Positions 52,389 to 62,323 are shown, numbered from the stretch's first letter. The stretch: 64,000 bases of DNA from Bacillus mycoides (GCF_018742245.1 NZ_CP036132.1:1421001-1485000); one strand, 5' to 3'. The notes: a model not told the origin generated them from the letters alone. Program-made: numbers and translations.

Positions 52389-53675
52389 ATGGTAGCCGAA
52401 AAGGGAACTCAAACGAAAACACAACAACAAGGGGAACAACATTTTGAATTGTTAAATTCAACACAAATTGTAATTAATGAAGCATTAGAAAAATTGGGTT
52501 ATCCAAACGAAGTATATGAATTATTGAAAGAACCAATTCGTATGATGACAGTGAAAATTCCAGTTCGTATGGATGACGGGACTGTTAAAATATTTACAGG
52601 ATATCGTGCGCAACATAATGATGCTGTTGGTCCAACGAAAGGTGGAATTCGCTTCCATCCAAACGTAACAGAAAATGAAGTGAAAGCACTTTCTATTTGG
52701 ATGAGTTTAAAATGTGGTATTGTTGATTTACCATATGGTGGAGGTAAAGGTGGAATCATTTGTGACCCACGTGAGATGTCTTTCCGTGAATTAGAAAGAT
52801 TAAGCCGCGGTTATGTACGAGCAATTAGCCAAATTGTTGGTCCGACAAAAGATATTCCAGCTCCAGATGTATTTACAAACTCACAAATTATGGCATGGAT
52901 GATGGATGAGTATAGCCGTATCGATGAATATAATTCACCAGGATTTATTACAGGTAAACCACTTGTATTAGGTGGATCACACGGACGTGAAACAGCGACT
53001 GCAAAAGGTGTAACAATTTGTATTCGTGAAGCTGCGAAAAAACGTGACATTGATATTAAAGGTGCACGCGTTGTTGTTCAAGGATTTGGGAATGCGGGTA
53101 GCTTCTTAGCTAAATTTATGCATGATGCAGGCGCGAAAGTAATTGCAATTTCGGATGCGTACGGTGCACTACATGATCCGAATGGATTAGATATTGACTA
53201 CTTACTAGATCGTCGCGATAGCTTCGGTACTGTAACAAAACTATTTAATAATACAATTTCAAACACAGAATTGTTAGAACTTGATTGCGATATTTTAGTT
53301 CCAGCTGCAATTGAGAACCAAATTACAGAAGAAAATGCTGATAAGATTAAAGCGAAAATTGTAGTTGAAGCTGCAAATGGTCCAACTACATTAGAAGCAA
53401 CAAAAATCTTAACAGATCGTGGTATCTTACTTGTTCCAGACGTATTAGCAAGTGCTGGTGGCGTTACGGTATCTTACTTTGAGTGGGTACAAAATAACCA
53501 AGGTTACTACTGGACTGAGGAAGAAGTAGAACAACGTTTAGAAAAAGTAATGGTAAAATCATTCGATTCAATCTATGAAACATCACAAGTTCGTAAAGTA
53601 AACATGCGCTTAGCTGCATACATGATTGGTGTTCGTAAAATGGCTGAGGCTAGTCGCTTCAGAGGTTGGGTATAA
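52389..53675 (+). CDS. gudB: NAD-specific glutamate dehydrogenase
   Basis: 428 residues, normal length, with no internal duplication such as the one that inactivates gudB in B. subtilis lab strains. Substrate and catalytic motifs are GPTKGGIRFHPNV, LPYGGGKGGI and GPTKDIPAPDV; the NAD-binding fold starts at VVVQGFGNAGSF. It deaminates glutamate to 2-oxoglutarate and ammonia. Location next to mecB matches B. subtilis gudB. Two cre boxes imply carbon catabolite control. Confidence 0.96.
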   Translation: MVAEKGTQTKTQQQGEQHFELLNSTQIVINEALEKLGYPNEVYELLKEPIRMMTVKIPVRMDDGTVKIFTGYRAQHNDAVGPTKGGIRFHPNVTENEVKALSIWMSLKCGIVDLPYGGGKGGIICDPREMSFRELERLSRGYVRAISQIVGPTKDIPAPDVFTNSQIMAWMMDEYSRIDEYNSPGFITGKPLVLGGSHGRETATAKGVTICIREAAKKRDIDIKGARVVVQGFGNAGSFLAKFMHDAGAKVIAISDAYGALHDPNGLDIDYLLDRRDSFGTVTKLFNNTISNTELLELDCDILVPAAIENQITEENADKIKAKIVVEAANGPTTLEATKILTDRGILLVPDVLASAGGVTVSYFEWVQNNQGYYWTEEEVEQRLEKVMVKSFDSIYETSQVRKVNMRLAAYMIGVRKMAEASRFRGWV

Positions 53676-53691
53676 TATATAATGTTTTGAG

Positions 53692-53726
53692 AAAACGTGA
53701 TTTCCTTTTGAGGGAATCGCGTTTTT
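53692..53726 (+). terminator. Terminator of gudB
   Basis: AAAACGTGATTTCC pairs with GGGAATCGCGTTTT (two imperfect pairs) around TTTTGA. Confidence 0.87.
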
Positions 53727-53756
53727 TGTTGAAGTTACTAGTTAGAGGTGTTGGAT

Positions 53757-53938
53757 ATGAATAATGAAATGATGAATCGAGTAGATTGATTAGAAGAAAG
53801 GGTAAACCAACTAGAAAGTAAAATAGCAAGGATTAAAAATACTCAGAAAACAAGTATTTTTAGAATGTTTGGAGAGGGTTTATTGCATCTGGTTGTTGGG
53901 GGCTGATTATCGCAGTAGTAATTGGAATTATTACGTAG
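53757..53938 (+). pseudogene. Decayed coiled-coil / membrane-helix protein (XhlA-like layout)
   Basis: An ATG behind GAGGTG opens MNNEMMNRVD, then meets an in-frame TGA at codon 11. The same frame continues LEERVNQLESKIARIKNTQK and FRMFGEG. After a shift of one base near 53880 the reading FIASGCWGLIIAVVIGIIT ends in TAG. Joined together this is a protein of about 60 residues: a short coiled coil and one C-terminal helix, the layout of XhlA-type lysis proteins. One stop plus one frameshift make it a pseudogene. Its neighbours are an SOS-type promoter and an amidase. Confidence 0.6.
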
Positions 53939-53966
53939 CTTGGTGAAAAATAAAATAAAAACAAAA

Positions 53967-54002
53967 AGAACGCTTGTTCTACACGAACAAACGTGCTATA
54001 CT
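53967..54002 (+). promoter_or_regulatory. SOS-type promoter with two LexA-like operators
   Basis: AGAACGCTTGTTCT (53967-53980) is a perfect palindrome with the LexA core GAAC-N4-GTTC. CGAACAAACGTGCT (53984-53997) matches 12 of 14 positions of CGAACRNRYGTTYG. The promoter TTGTTC (53974-53979), 17 bp, TATACT (53997-54002) lies across both. LexA bound here would block RNA polymerase. Confidence 0.7.
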
Positions 54003-54045
54003 TTCCTTAGATAAGCAAAACGGAAACGATTTTAAGGAGAGATAA

Positions 54046-54282
54046 ATGATGAAAATGACAGTAGACCAAAGATTTATGATGCCAGCAGATGTTGTGGAAC
54101 GAGTGGAAGTTTTACGAAATAATCATAGTAAGCGTGGATCATTATTACAATCAGTAAATAAGTTTTTCGGTTTAGATACGAAAGAAGATTGTGTTTGGTT
54201 TTACGGTTTTTACGGAGTGGCTGTAAGTATTGTATTATTTATGGTATTCACATCAAATATTTTCGATTTTCTCTTCGCATAA
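54046..54282 (+). CDS. SOS-promoter small membrane protein, unknown
   Basis: 78 residues with RBS AAGGAG. A soluble N-terminal half (PADVVERVEVLRNNHSKRGS) with a basic patch is followed by NKFFGLDTKEDCVWFYGFYG and one C-terminal helix (about 55-76). It is expressed from a promoter with two LexA-like boxes. SOS-induced small membrane proteins in Gram-positives often stop division (YneA, SosA, ChiZ), but those carry LysM or differ in sequence, so the role here is open. No terminator lies between it and the amidase gene 80 bp downstream. Confidence 0.75.
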   Translation: MMKMTVDQRFMMPADVVERVEVLRNNHSKRGSLLQSVNKFFGLDTKEDCVWFYGFYGVAVSIVLFMVFTSNIFDFLFA

Positions 54283-54362
54283 GAAATAATGCCATAAGGA
54301 CATTGCCACCGAATACATATATAAGGAAGTAAGGTAATTTTTTAGAGCGGGAGTTGGTAGTA

Positions 54363-54893
54363 ATGGCGATGTTCCCTATTGAGCGTAATTATATTGGGCA
54401 TGGAAATTCACGACCAGGAATTCCTCTTTCAAAAGTAAGATTTATTGTAAGTCATGACACGGGGAACCCTGGTAGCAATGCGATAGGAAATCGGGATTAC
54501 TTTAATGAAATACAACCGAAAGCTTCAGCGCATACATTTATTGATGATAAAACAATATTAGAAATTGTCCCTATAAATGAAGTTGCGTACCATGTTCGAT
54601 ACAATGTGCCAACGGATAATGATTTATTCGGTTATGATGCGAATAAGGCTGCAATTGGGGTTGAACTTTGCTATGGTGGCGACGTAAACTTTTGGGAGGC
54701 GTATACTCGTTTTACGTGGTATCACGCTTATTTATGTCAAAATTTCGGTTTAAATCCTAAAAAGGCTATTGTGTCACACAAAACGTTGGATCCTACTCGG
54801 AAAATCGATCCTGAAAATGTATTAGGGCAACAAGGAATTAAATTTCAGCAGTTTTTAGCAGATGTCTATCGGATGTATGTTTCGTTTAGATGA
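54363..54893 (+). CDS. N-acetylmuramoyl-L-alanine amidase (Amidase_2, XlyA/CwlA-like)
   Basis: 176 residues from the ATG at 54363, nine bases behind GGGAG; a TTG three codons earlier abuts that RBS. Zinc-ligand motifs are VSHDTGNPG (first His), ASAHTFIDD (second) and IVSHKTLDPTRKIDP (third), all present. There is no signal peptide and no wall-binding domain. Phage-type endolysins share this layout and need a holin or lysis to reach the wall. It may be co-transcribed with the LexA-linked membrane protein. Confidence 0.9.
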   Translation: MAMFPIERNYIGHGNSRPGIPLSKVRFIVSHDTGNPGSNAIGNRDYFNEIQPKASAHTFIDDKTILEIVPINEVAYHVRYNVPTDNDLFGYDANKAAIGVELCYGGDVNFWEAYTRFTWYHAYLCQNFGLNPKKAIVSHKTLDPTRKIDPENVLGQQGIKFQQFLADVYRMYVSFR

Positions 54894-54929
54894 CAAATAT
54901 ATGAAAAATGAATACAATAAAGATAGGTG

Positions 54930-54953
54930 CCTACTGCTGTAAGTAGGTTTTTT
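54930..54953 (+). terminator. Terminator of the amidase unit
   Basis: CCTACT-GCTGTA-AGTAGG followed by TTTTTT. Confidence 0.82.
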
Positions 54954-55002
54954 CTTGTTTATATAAATAAAGCAGAGGTAGAAGACTAGGAGTGAACCGA
55001 GT

Positions 55003-55983
55003 ATGCAAAAAGAAACAGTTATTATTATCGGAGGCGGTCCATGCGGATTAGCAGCGGGGATTTCGTTGCAAAAAGTGGGGTTAAATCCGTTAGTGATCGA
55101 AAAAGGGAATATTGTAAATGCGATTTATAATTATCCAACTCATCAAACATTTTTCTCCTCTAGTGAAAAATTAGAAATTGGTGAAGTTGCTTTTATTACA
55201 GAAAATCGTAAGCCATTTCGTAATCAAGCGCTCGCGTATTATCGTGAAGTAGTAAAGCGTAAATCTATACGTGTAAACGCATTTGAACGAGTAGAACAAG
55301 TTCAAAAAGATGGTGATGTTTTTAAAGTTGAAACGACGAAGCGTGACGGAAACAAAGAAATATATGTGGCGAAATACATTGTTGTTGCAACTGGATATTA
55401 TGATAATCCGAATTATATGAATGTACCTGGTGAGAAACTTGAGAAAGTAGCTCATTATTTCAAAGAAGGACATCCTTATTTTGATCGAGATGTCGTTGTA
55501 ATAGGTGGTAAAAATTCAAGTATAGATGCGGCGTTAGAGCTTGTTAAATCGGGTGCACGTGTAACAGTTCTATACCGTGGTGGGGAATACTCGCCAAGTA
55601 TTAAGCCGTGGATTTTGCCGGAATTTGAGGCGTTAGTACGAAATGGGACAGTTCAAATGCATTTCGGGGCTCATGTGAAAGAAATTACTGAACATACATT
55701 AACATATACGGTTGATGGTGAATCATTTACAATCAAAAATGATTTTGTATTTGCGATGACTGGTTACCATCCTGATCATAGCTTCTTAACGAAGATGGGT
55801 GTTCGGATTGATGAAGAAACAGGGCGTCCGATTTATACAGAGGATAGAATGGAAACAAACGCTGAAAATATTTTCATTGCAGGTGTAATTGCTGCTGGGA
55901 ATAACGCAAATGAAATATTTATCGAGAACGGTAGATTCCATGGAGATGCGATTGCGCAAACCATTGCATCAAGAGAAGAATAA
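55003..55983 (+). CDS. ypdA: YpdA, FAD-dependent bacillithiol disulfide reductase
   Basis: 326 residues. The FAD-binding motif is GGGPCGLAAG (10-19) and a second NADPH-binding motif is VVIGGKNSSIDAAL. The conserved Cys14 in GGGPCG is typical of YpdA. The enzyme reduces oxidised bacillithiol (BSSB) with NADPH in the cytoplasm. Location after gudB matches B. subtilis. Confidence 0.93.
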   Translation: MQKETVIIIGGGPCGLAAGISLQKVGLNPLVIEKGNIVNAIYNYPTHQTFFSSSEKLEIGEVAFITENRKPFRNQALAYYREVVKRKSIRVNAFERVEQVQKDGDVFKVETTKRDGNKEIYVAKYIVVATGYYDNPNYMNVPGEKLEKVAHYFKEGHPYFDRDVVVIGGKNSSIDAALELVKSGARVTVLYRGGEYSPSIKPWILPEFEALVRNGTVQMHFGAHVKEITEHTLTYTVDGESFTIKNDFVFAMTGYHPDHSFLTKMGVRIDEETGRPIYTEDRMETNAENIFIAGVIAAGNNANEIFIENGRFHGDAIAQTIASREE

Positions 55984-56016
55984 AAAGAAGCTGTCGAAAT
56001 TCGACAGCTTCTTTTT
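55982..56016. terminator. Bidirectional terminator ypdA / ansA
   Basis: AAAAAGAAGCTGTCGA pairs with TCGACAGCTTCTTTTT around AAT. It touches both stop codons. Confidence 0.9.
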
Positions 56017-56990
56017 TAATCGTGCATATACATATTTTGGATTGCTTCATGAGAATTTGTATTCTCTAATGCGACTAATAATTTAATACGCGCCTTTTGA
56101 GCATTTAAACCGTATGTGAATATAACGCCCATATCTTTTAATTGCTTGCCGCCACCTTCATACGAATATACATCTTGAACGATACCGTTGAAACAGCGAG
56201 ACACTAATACGACAGGAATTCCTTTGCCTATTAATCGTTCTAGACTTGGAAGTGTTCTTGGAGGTAGATTACCTTGTCCAAGTGCTTCGATAACAATTCC
56301 GTCTACTGGTAGTGTTTCGATTGCTGATAATAATGTATCATCCATACCTGCGTATGCTTTTAGAACGACAACGTTTTTAGAAATCTGTCGTACTGTGCAT
56401 GTTTCGTGATGCACTAAAGCATGATGGAAAACAACACCACGTTTTGTTACCATGCCAATTGGTCCGTACTGTGGACTTTGGAATGTCGCGACATTACTTG
56501 TGTGCGTTTTTGTTACATTTGTAGCACAATGTATTTCGTCGTTTAATACGACTAGGACGCCTTTTTCAGCAGCTTCATTACTACTAGCAACTTTTACAGC
56601 TGATAAGAAATTATATAGACCATCAGCACCTAATTCATTACTAGAACGCATTGCTCCTGTCACAACGATTGGGATCGTTGCTTGAACTGTTAAATCAAGA
56701 AAATAAGCTGTCTCTTCTAATGTATCGGTACCATGCGTAATGACTACGCCGTGAATATCGTCTTGTTTTACTCTTTCGTCAATGATGACTTGTAATTGTA
56801 GCATTTCGCTAGGAGTCATGTGAGGAGATGGAAGATGGAACACATCTTCGACAATTAAATCAACATCGCCTTCTAAATCAGGAATAAATTTTAAAAGAGG
56901 ATTCTTTTCACCTGGTTGTACGACCCCAGTTTCTTTATCTTCCTCCATTGCAATTGTTCCACCTGTGTGTAAAACTAGGATTCTTTTCAA
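56016..56990 (-). CDS. ansA: L-asparaginase, type I (AnsA)
   Basis: 324 residues with RBS AAAGGGG. Catalytic Thr12 is in LVLHTGGTIAM, and the second triad is in VVITHGTDTLEETAYFL. GAMRSSNELGADG is a further family motif. There is no signal peptide, which fits a cytoplasmic type I enzyme. It hydrolyses asparagine to aspartate and ammonia. It is a monocistronic unit facing ypdA. Confidence 0.94.
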   Translation of the reverse strand: MKRILVLHTGGTIAMEEDKETGVVQPGEKNPLLKFIPDLEGDVDLIVEDVFHLPSPHMTPSEMLQLQVIIDERVKQDDIHGVVITHGTDTLEETAYFLDLTVQATIPIVVTGAMRSSNELGADGLYNFLSAVKVASSNEAAEKGVLVVLNDEIHCATNVTKTHTSNVATFQSPQYGPIGMVTKRGVVFHHALVHHETCTVRQISKNVVVLKAYAGMDDTLLSAIETLPVDGIVIEALGQGNLPPRTLPSLERLIGKGIPVVLVSRCFNGIVQDVYSYEGGGKQLKDMGVIFTYGLNAQKARIKLLVALENTNSHEAIQNMYMHD

Positions 56991-57202
56991 TGCTTATACC
57001 CCTTTCAAGTTGAAAAATACATTTAGAACATAACATGTTTTGAGTAAATTCGACAATGAAAATGTATAAAAGTATGGTTAGAAAATGACAATAAAATAAA
57101 TTACTTTAAGTGTGCTTCGGTAAGTGGTTATTAGGTTAGGTTTTGTTTATGGAAATTTATGAGAGGAGATGTGTAAGTGTAGAGAGGGAAGGAGTGAGTT
57201 TT

Positions 57203-57376
57203 TTGAAAAAAGTGGAGAAAATTATAATTCGTATATTACTGATTCAATTTATTTGTCTTTCTTTCGTCCAACTGCTTTTTATACATAAATCTTCAGTGAA
57301 ATATTTATCGAAAATTGTTTATTACGAAGGTGTCGTCACGCAAAATAAGGCGGAAATCTTACAGGTGAATAAGTAG
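57203..57376 (+). CDS. ypfB: YpfB family small membrane protein (DUF5359)
   Basis: 57 residues from the TTG at 57203, behind GAAGGAGTGAG; a longer frame from 57143 has no RBS. A basic start (KKVEKIIIRI) is followed by one helix and a short tail (KIVYYEGVVTQNK). Position just before cmk matches B. subtilis ypfB. The role is unknown. Confidence 0.8.
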   Translation: MKKVEKIIIRILLIQFICLSFVQLLFIHKSSVKYLSKIVYYEGVVTQNKAEILQVNK

Positions 57377-57446
57377 TTTTCATTTTCTTCTATGATGGAT
57401 TATGCTACAATAATTGAGGATTTAATGACGTGAGGCAAATGAGAAG

Positions 57447-57478
57447 AAGCAGGGGGAGAATACCTGCTTTTCGTTTTG
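57447..57478 (+). terminator. Terminator before cmk
   Basis: AAGCAGG-GGGAGAATA-CCTGCTT followed by a T-rich tail. Confidence 0.75.
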
Positions 57479-57507
57479 TTTTTATAAGTGAAAAATGAGG
57501 TGTTACA

Positions 57508-58185
57508 ATGGATAAACGAATTTCGATTGCTATAGATGGTCCAGCGGCTGCTGGGAAAAGTACAGTTGCAAAAGTTGTTGCGAAAAAACTTTCATATGTT
57601 TACATTGATACAGGCGCAATGTACCGTGCTATTACATATGCAGCCCTTGAACAAAAAGTGGATATTGAAAATGAAGAAAAGTTAATGGAAGTTGTAAAAA
57701 ATGTAAATATTGAATTTCAGCAAGGGGAAAATACACAACTTGTATTTTTAAATGGACAAGATGTTTCCGAAGTGATTCGTACGCCAGATGTGACGAATCG
57801 CGTATCTATTGTAGCAAAGCATCGCCTTGTTCGTGAAGAAATGGTACGTCGTCAACAAGAATTAGCTGAAAAAGGCGGCGTAGTAATGGATGGCCGTGAT
57901 ATTGGTACACATGTACTACCAGATGCTGAAGTGAAAATCTTTATGCTTGCTTCTGTAGAAGAAAGAGCAGAAAGAAGATATTTAGAAAATATGAATAAAG
58001 GTTTCGATTCTAATTTAGAGCAGTTAAAAGAAGACATTGCTAGGCGTGATAAATTAGATTCAGAGCGCGAAGTTTCTCCTTTGAAAAAAGCTGATGATGC
58101 ATTGGAATTAGATACAACTTCTTTATCAATTGAAGAAGTTGTCCAAAAAATTATGGGTATTGTTTCAGGAGTATTTGCGAAATAA
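57508..58185 (+). CDS. cmk: Cytidylate kinase
   Basis: 225 residues. The P-loop is GPAAAGKS (11-18), then [15 protein letters not shown] and [20 protein letters not shown] motifs follow. It phosphorylates CMP and dCMP with ATP. It is followed by a terminator with an exceptional T run. Confidence 0.97.
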   Translation: MDKRISIAIDGPAAAGKSTVAKVVAKKLSYVYIDTGAMYRAITYAALEQKVDIENEEKLMEVVKNVNIEFQQGENTQLVFLNGQDVSEVIRTPDVTNRVSIVAKHRLVREEMVRRQQELAEKGGVVMDGRDIGTHVLPDAEVKIFMLASVEERAERRYLENMNKGFDSNLEQLKEDIARRDKLDSEREVSPLKKADDALELDTTSLSIEEVVQKIMGIVSGVFAK

Positions 58186-58226
58186 AGAAAGAGGACTATC
58201 CTCTTTCTTTTTTTTTTTTTTTTTTT
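58184..58226 (+). terminator. Terminator of cmk with 19-nt T tract
   Basis: AAAGAAAGAGGA-CTAT-CCTCTTTCTTT, then 19 consecutive T (58208-58226). The homopolymer length is liable to vary or be misread. Confidence 0.88.
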
Positions 58227-58522
58227 GAAATGTAAAGGATAAGTGAATTATAAGTCTCTTTTCTTGACAAATGGGCTAATTTGTAAGAAGTTAGTTACAG
58301 AGGGGAAAAACTGTCAGAATATATTCGCTATTATATTTCAAATCATACTTTCTTCAAGATGATTTTGCTGTATACTATTTATATAGGTTTAATATAGTTT
58401 CTTGTGAACTGTATTGAACCAGAATATGTGATGATAAATTCTTAAACATGCAAATGAAAACATTTTTTTTCATTTCGTATATACATAAAAATGCTTTGTC
58501 AATTCTGTAGGGAGGTATTTCC
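58227..58522 (+). promoter_or_regulatory. rpsA-like upstream region
   Basis: About 300 bp with no gene. TTGACA at 58265 lacks a good -10, while TATACT near 58372 and TTTAATATAG near 58388 are possible -10 elements. A long 5' leader is likely, as for other ribosomal-protein-type genes. No conserved RNA motif is recognised. The RBS is GGGAGG. Confidence 0.4.
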
Positions 58523-59671
58523 ATGGTAGAGAAAATGAATGAAGAAGTTATGAATTCAAAAGAATTACAAGTTGGTGACGTTGTTACAGGTTCTGTAACG
58601 AAAGTTGAAGAGAAACAAGTGCTTGTAAATGTTGGATACAAAACAGATGGCGTAATTCCGATTAGTGAGTTAGCTAACGTTCATATTGAAAAAGCAAGCG
58701 ATGTTGTAGAATTAGATCAAACACTTGAATTGAAAATTATTAAATTAGAAGAAGATGATCTTGTTTTATCTAAGAGAGCTGTTGACGCAGAAAAAGCGTG
58801 GGTAGAATTACAAGAGAAATTTAATTCTGGTCATGTATTTGATGTTACTGTAAAAGATATCGTGAATGGTGGGTTAGTTGTGGACCTTGGTGTTCGTGGT
58901 TTTATCCCAGCTTCACTTGTAGAGGTACATTATGTAGAAGATTTTGCTGACTATAAAGGAAAAACATTAGCAGTGAAAATTGTTGAATTAGACCGTGAAA
59001 AAAATCGTGTTATTCTTTCACATAAAGCGGTAGTAGAACTAGAACTAGATTCTAAGAAAAAAGAAGCAATCTCTTCGTTAAAAGAAGGGGATATTGTTGA
59101 AGGAACAGTACAACGATTAACGGATTTTGGTGCTTTCGTTAACGTTGGTGGTGTGGACGGTTTAGTTCACATTTCACAAATTTCACACGAGCGTGTAGAG
59201 CAACCTTCTGAGGTATTAGAGCAAGGTCAAAAGGTAAAGGTAAAAGTGTTATCTGTTGATGCTGATACGCAACGTATTTCTTTATCAATTAAAGCAGCTC
59301 AGCCGGGACCTTGGGAAAATGTTGCTGGCGAAATAAAGGCTGGAGATATTCGTGAGGGCGTAGTAAAACGCCTTGTTACATTCGGTGCATTTGTTGAAAT
59401 TTTACCTGGTGTTGAAGGGCTTGTGCATGTATCTCAAATTGCAAATCGTCACGTGAAAAATCCAAATGAAGTATTGGAAATGGGACAAGAAGTAAAAGTG
59501 AAAGTACTTGAAGTCCATGTAGCGGAAAAACGTATTTCTTTAAGCATAAAAGAAACGCTTGAAGAAAATAATGTAACAGAAGATTATAGCCAATATGAGC
59601 CGAATGCTGATTCTGCTACTTTCCAGTTAAGTGATATTATTGGTGAACAACTGAAAAAATTAAAGAAATAA
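58523..59671 (+). CDS. rpsA: 30S ribosomal protein S1 homologue (YpfD)
   Basis: 382 residues with four S1 RNA-binding domains (about 16-86, 102-167, 188-256, 273-342), each with the VxVGxxGxVxxS-like pattern ([26 protein letters not shown]). This is the short Bacillus form, as opposed to the six domains of E. coli S1. It probably binds mRNA at the ribosome. It lies between cmk and fni as in B. subtilis. Confidence 0.94.
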   Translation: MVEKMNEEVMNSKELQVGDVVTGSVTKVEEKQVLVNVGYKTDGVIPISELANVHIEKASDVVELDQTLELKIIKLEEDDLVLSKRAVDAEKAWVELQEKFNSGHVFDVTVKDIVNGGLVVDLGVRGFIPASLVEVHYVEDFADYKGKTLAVKIVELDREKNRVILSHKAVVELELDSKKKEAISSLKEGDIVEGTVQRLTDFGAFVNVGGVDGLVHISQISHERVEQPSEVLEQGQKVKVKVLSVDADTQRISLSIKAAQPGPWENVAGEIKAGDIREGVVKRLVTFGAFVEILPGVEGLVHVSQIANRHVKNPNEVLEMGQEVKVKVLEVHVAEKRISLSIKETLEENNVTEDYSQYEPNADSATFQLSDIIGEQLKKLKK

Positions 59672-60731
<1,060 letters not shown>

Positions 60732-60733
<2 letters not shown>

Positions 60734-60759
60734 AAAATCAAACGTCCGGTTGATTTTTT
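60732..60759 (+). terminator. Terminator of fni
   Basis: AAAAAATCAA pairs with TTGATTTTTT around ACGTCCGG. The stem begins in the stop codon. Confidence 0.87.
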
Positions 60760-60760
60760 T

Positions 60761-60799
60761 CAGAGTGTCGAGAAACCCTTTAGGGTTTCCAACACTCTG
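60761..60799. repeat. Inverted repeat
   Basis: CAGAGTGT and GAAACCC pair with GGGTTTC and ACACTCTG, separated by short mismatched bases. There is no T run, so it may be an mRNA or DNA structure rather than a terminator. Confidence 0.75.
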
Positions 60800-60851
60800 A
60801 TATCTTTTAAATTTTATTAAATGAAAACAATAATAAATGATAGAAACTAAG

Positions 60852-60900
60852 AAAATAGCCCTTCACCTGACCCTTTTGGGTCAGGTGAAGGGCTATTTTT
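60852..60900. terminator. Strong terminator-like palindrome
   Basis: A perfect stem of more than 20 bp (AAAATAGCCCTTCACCTGAC and its complement) around TTTT, followed by TTTTTTC. It is the third hairpin in 170 bp. The stretch 60901-61112 beyond it is AT-rich and holds nothing I can name. Confidence 0.85.
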
Positions 60901-61120
60901 TCATGTTGACACAGAACGGAAAAAGAGGTTAAGACACAGTCTGTAAAAAATCAACGGTCCGGGTGGGAAGTTATCATTATATATAATTCTATAAATGGAA
61001 AAAAAGAGGGAGTTTATATTACGATATATATAGGGATATTATACGAAAAAGCTATGATTGAAAAAGTGGTTATAAAAATGAAGAAATGAAGAAAATGTGC
61101 TGCTGAATTATTGGAGGGTT

Positions 61121-61164
61121 CTTACTTTTGCCATGTTTGTGGAGAGAAACATGGCAAAAGTAAG
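61121..61164 (+). promoter_or_regulatory. Perfect 18-bp hairpin around a ribosome binding site
   Basis: CTTACTTTTGCCATGTTT (61121-61138), loop GTGGAGAG, then the exact complement (61147-61164). The GGAG in the loop and the ATG at 61151 in the right arm form the start signals of the following broken gene. Another RBS (GGAGGG, 61113-61118) precedes an 11-codon TTG-started reading through the hairpin. Confidence 0.8.
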
Positions 61165-61939
61165 AAAGTATGCCTCTCTATATAGCTGGTTAGCGATAAA
61201 ACAAGATAAGAGATTGTTATTTAAGAATCAAAATAGACAAGAAAAAATTCACGATAATTTAGGGGATGAGGATGTTAATAAAAAAGGAGATAATGTATCT
61301 TAAAATAGTAAAAATCCGATAGGACGCATTACATATAATAGTGAAGATGTTAATATCCATGCACGAAATATAAGAGAAGATACAGCGATTTCTGGATATA
61401 ATAAAAAGATTGAAATTTCATTAACTTCAAATGTAAGAGAAGGGGGTTCTAGTTCAACAACAGTACAATCAACAATTAAAACGGCGAATATTGCAATCGC
61501 GGTCGGGAAAAAATTGTATAGGAATCCAATGGTGAATGCAGGAAGTGGAATAGAAGCACTAATTTTGCCAAGGGAATTAGGAGAAGACAAAAATCCATCG
61601 GAAGATTCGTATGTGAATTACTATTTTAATATATCAAATGAAGTGGGTTTAAGTAATGCTGAAGTAGTATTGCTTTCTGATCAAGGAAATACCATTGTGA
61701 GTAGGGAAATTAAAGAGGAAAAAGAAGATATTGTAGGCGTGAAAAAAGAGGTTGAACGAAAGTTAAATGAAATAGGAGAGACGGATTATGTACGTGTTGA
61801 GGTAAAGAGTAAAAATCCTTCTCTTCATACGTCTTATGTTATTACATATTCTAAAAAACCAACAGGCATAGTTACGATTGATGCCTCATCAAGTGATAGG
61901 GTTTATAGTGCGAAAACCAAAGAATTATATTACGAGTAG
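61151..61939 (+). pseudogene. Broken accessory gene with in-frame TAA
   Basis: From ATG 61151 the frame reads 50 basic residues (MAKVRKYASLYSWLAIKQDK ...), stops at TAA 61301-61303, and continues in the same frame for 212 more codons to TAG at 61939. The region after the stop is coherent protein (GRITYNSEDVNIHARNIRED, beta-rich, ending SDRVYSAKTKELYYE). A single nonsense change therefore splits it. No family recognised; it has no membrane helix. It is an insertion relative to the usual fni-ypzI-yphA order. Confidence 0.65.
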
Positions 61940-61956
61940 AAATAAAATAATTGTGT

Positions 61957-61994
61957 AAAAAGACGGTTTCGTACATTATCGAAACCGTCTTTTT
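61957..61994. terminator. Terminator of the broken gene
   Basis: AAAAGACGGTTTCG pairs with CGAAACCGTCTTTT around a 9-10 nt loop. Confidence 0.88.
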
Positions 61995-61997
61995 GTA

Positions 61998-62071
61998 TTG
62001 CCCGTAAAAGCCCGATTGGTGTGAGCTAATAATGAGTGGGATGGATTCTACTCACTGAAGTTTCACTTTAT
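61998..62071 (-). repeat. Dispersed structured repeat, copy D
   Basis: The minus strand reads AAGTGAAACTTCAGTGAGT, hairpin, CCCACTCATTATTAGC, CACACCAATCGGGCTTTTAC, GGGCAATA. It starts right after the ypzI stop, oriented with ypzI, and lacks the distal half seen in copy A. Confidence 0.72.
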
Positions 62072-62206
62072 TTAATGCTGATTCTGTTTTCGAGCTTGCT
62101 CCGGTGTATCAAGACTTGTTGCACCGGGATATTGAAGTGATTGGTCGCGATCAGATTCAACGCGGCGTGATTCTCTTAGTTTTCGTTCTTGGCGATCTTT
62201 ACCCAT
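62072..62206 (-). CDS. ypzI: YpzI family small protein
   Basis: 44 residues with a very strong RBS (AAGGAGGTG). The sequence starts MGKDRQERKLRESRRVESDR and ends SLDTPEQARKQNQH; it is highly charged, hydrophilic and probably disordered. It matches the YpzI family known from sporulating Bacillus and lies beside yphA as in B. subtilis. Function unknown. Confidence 0.85.
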   Translation of the reverse strand: MGKDRQERKLRESRRVESDRDQSLQYPGATSLDTPEQARKQNQH

Positions 62207-62323
62207 TGTGAGTTACACCTCCTTATTAAAAGTTTTGCTGTTATGAGAAAAACTATGCACAAAGAAAAGGGGGATTAACTTTCATAAAAAGTTCCCATAA
62301 TGGAAAACATAGGAGGTGAAGTG

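Noticed and set aside
61268..61320. Short ORF starting at an ATG behind AAGGAG just before the internal TAA
   Set aside because: It gives only nine codons (MYLKIVKIR) in another frame and is more likely coincidental, though re-initiation near it cannot be excluded.
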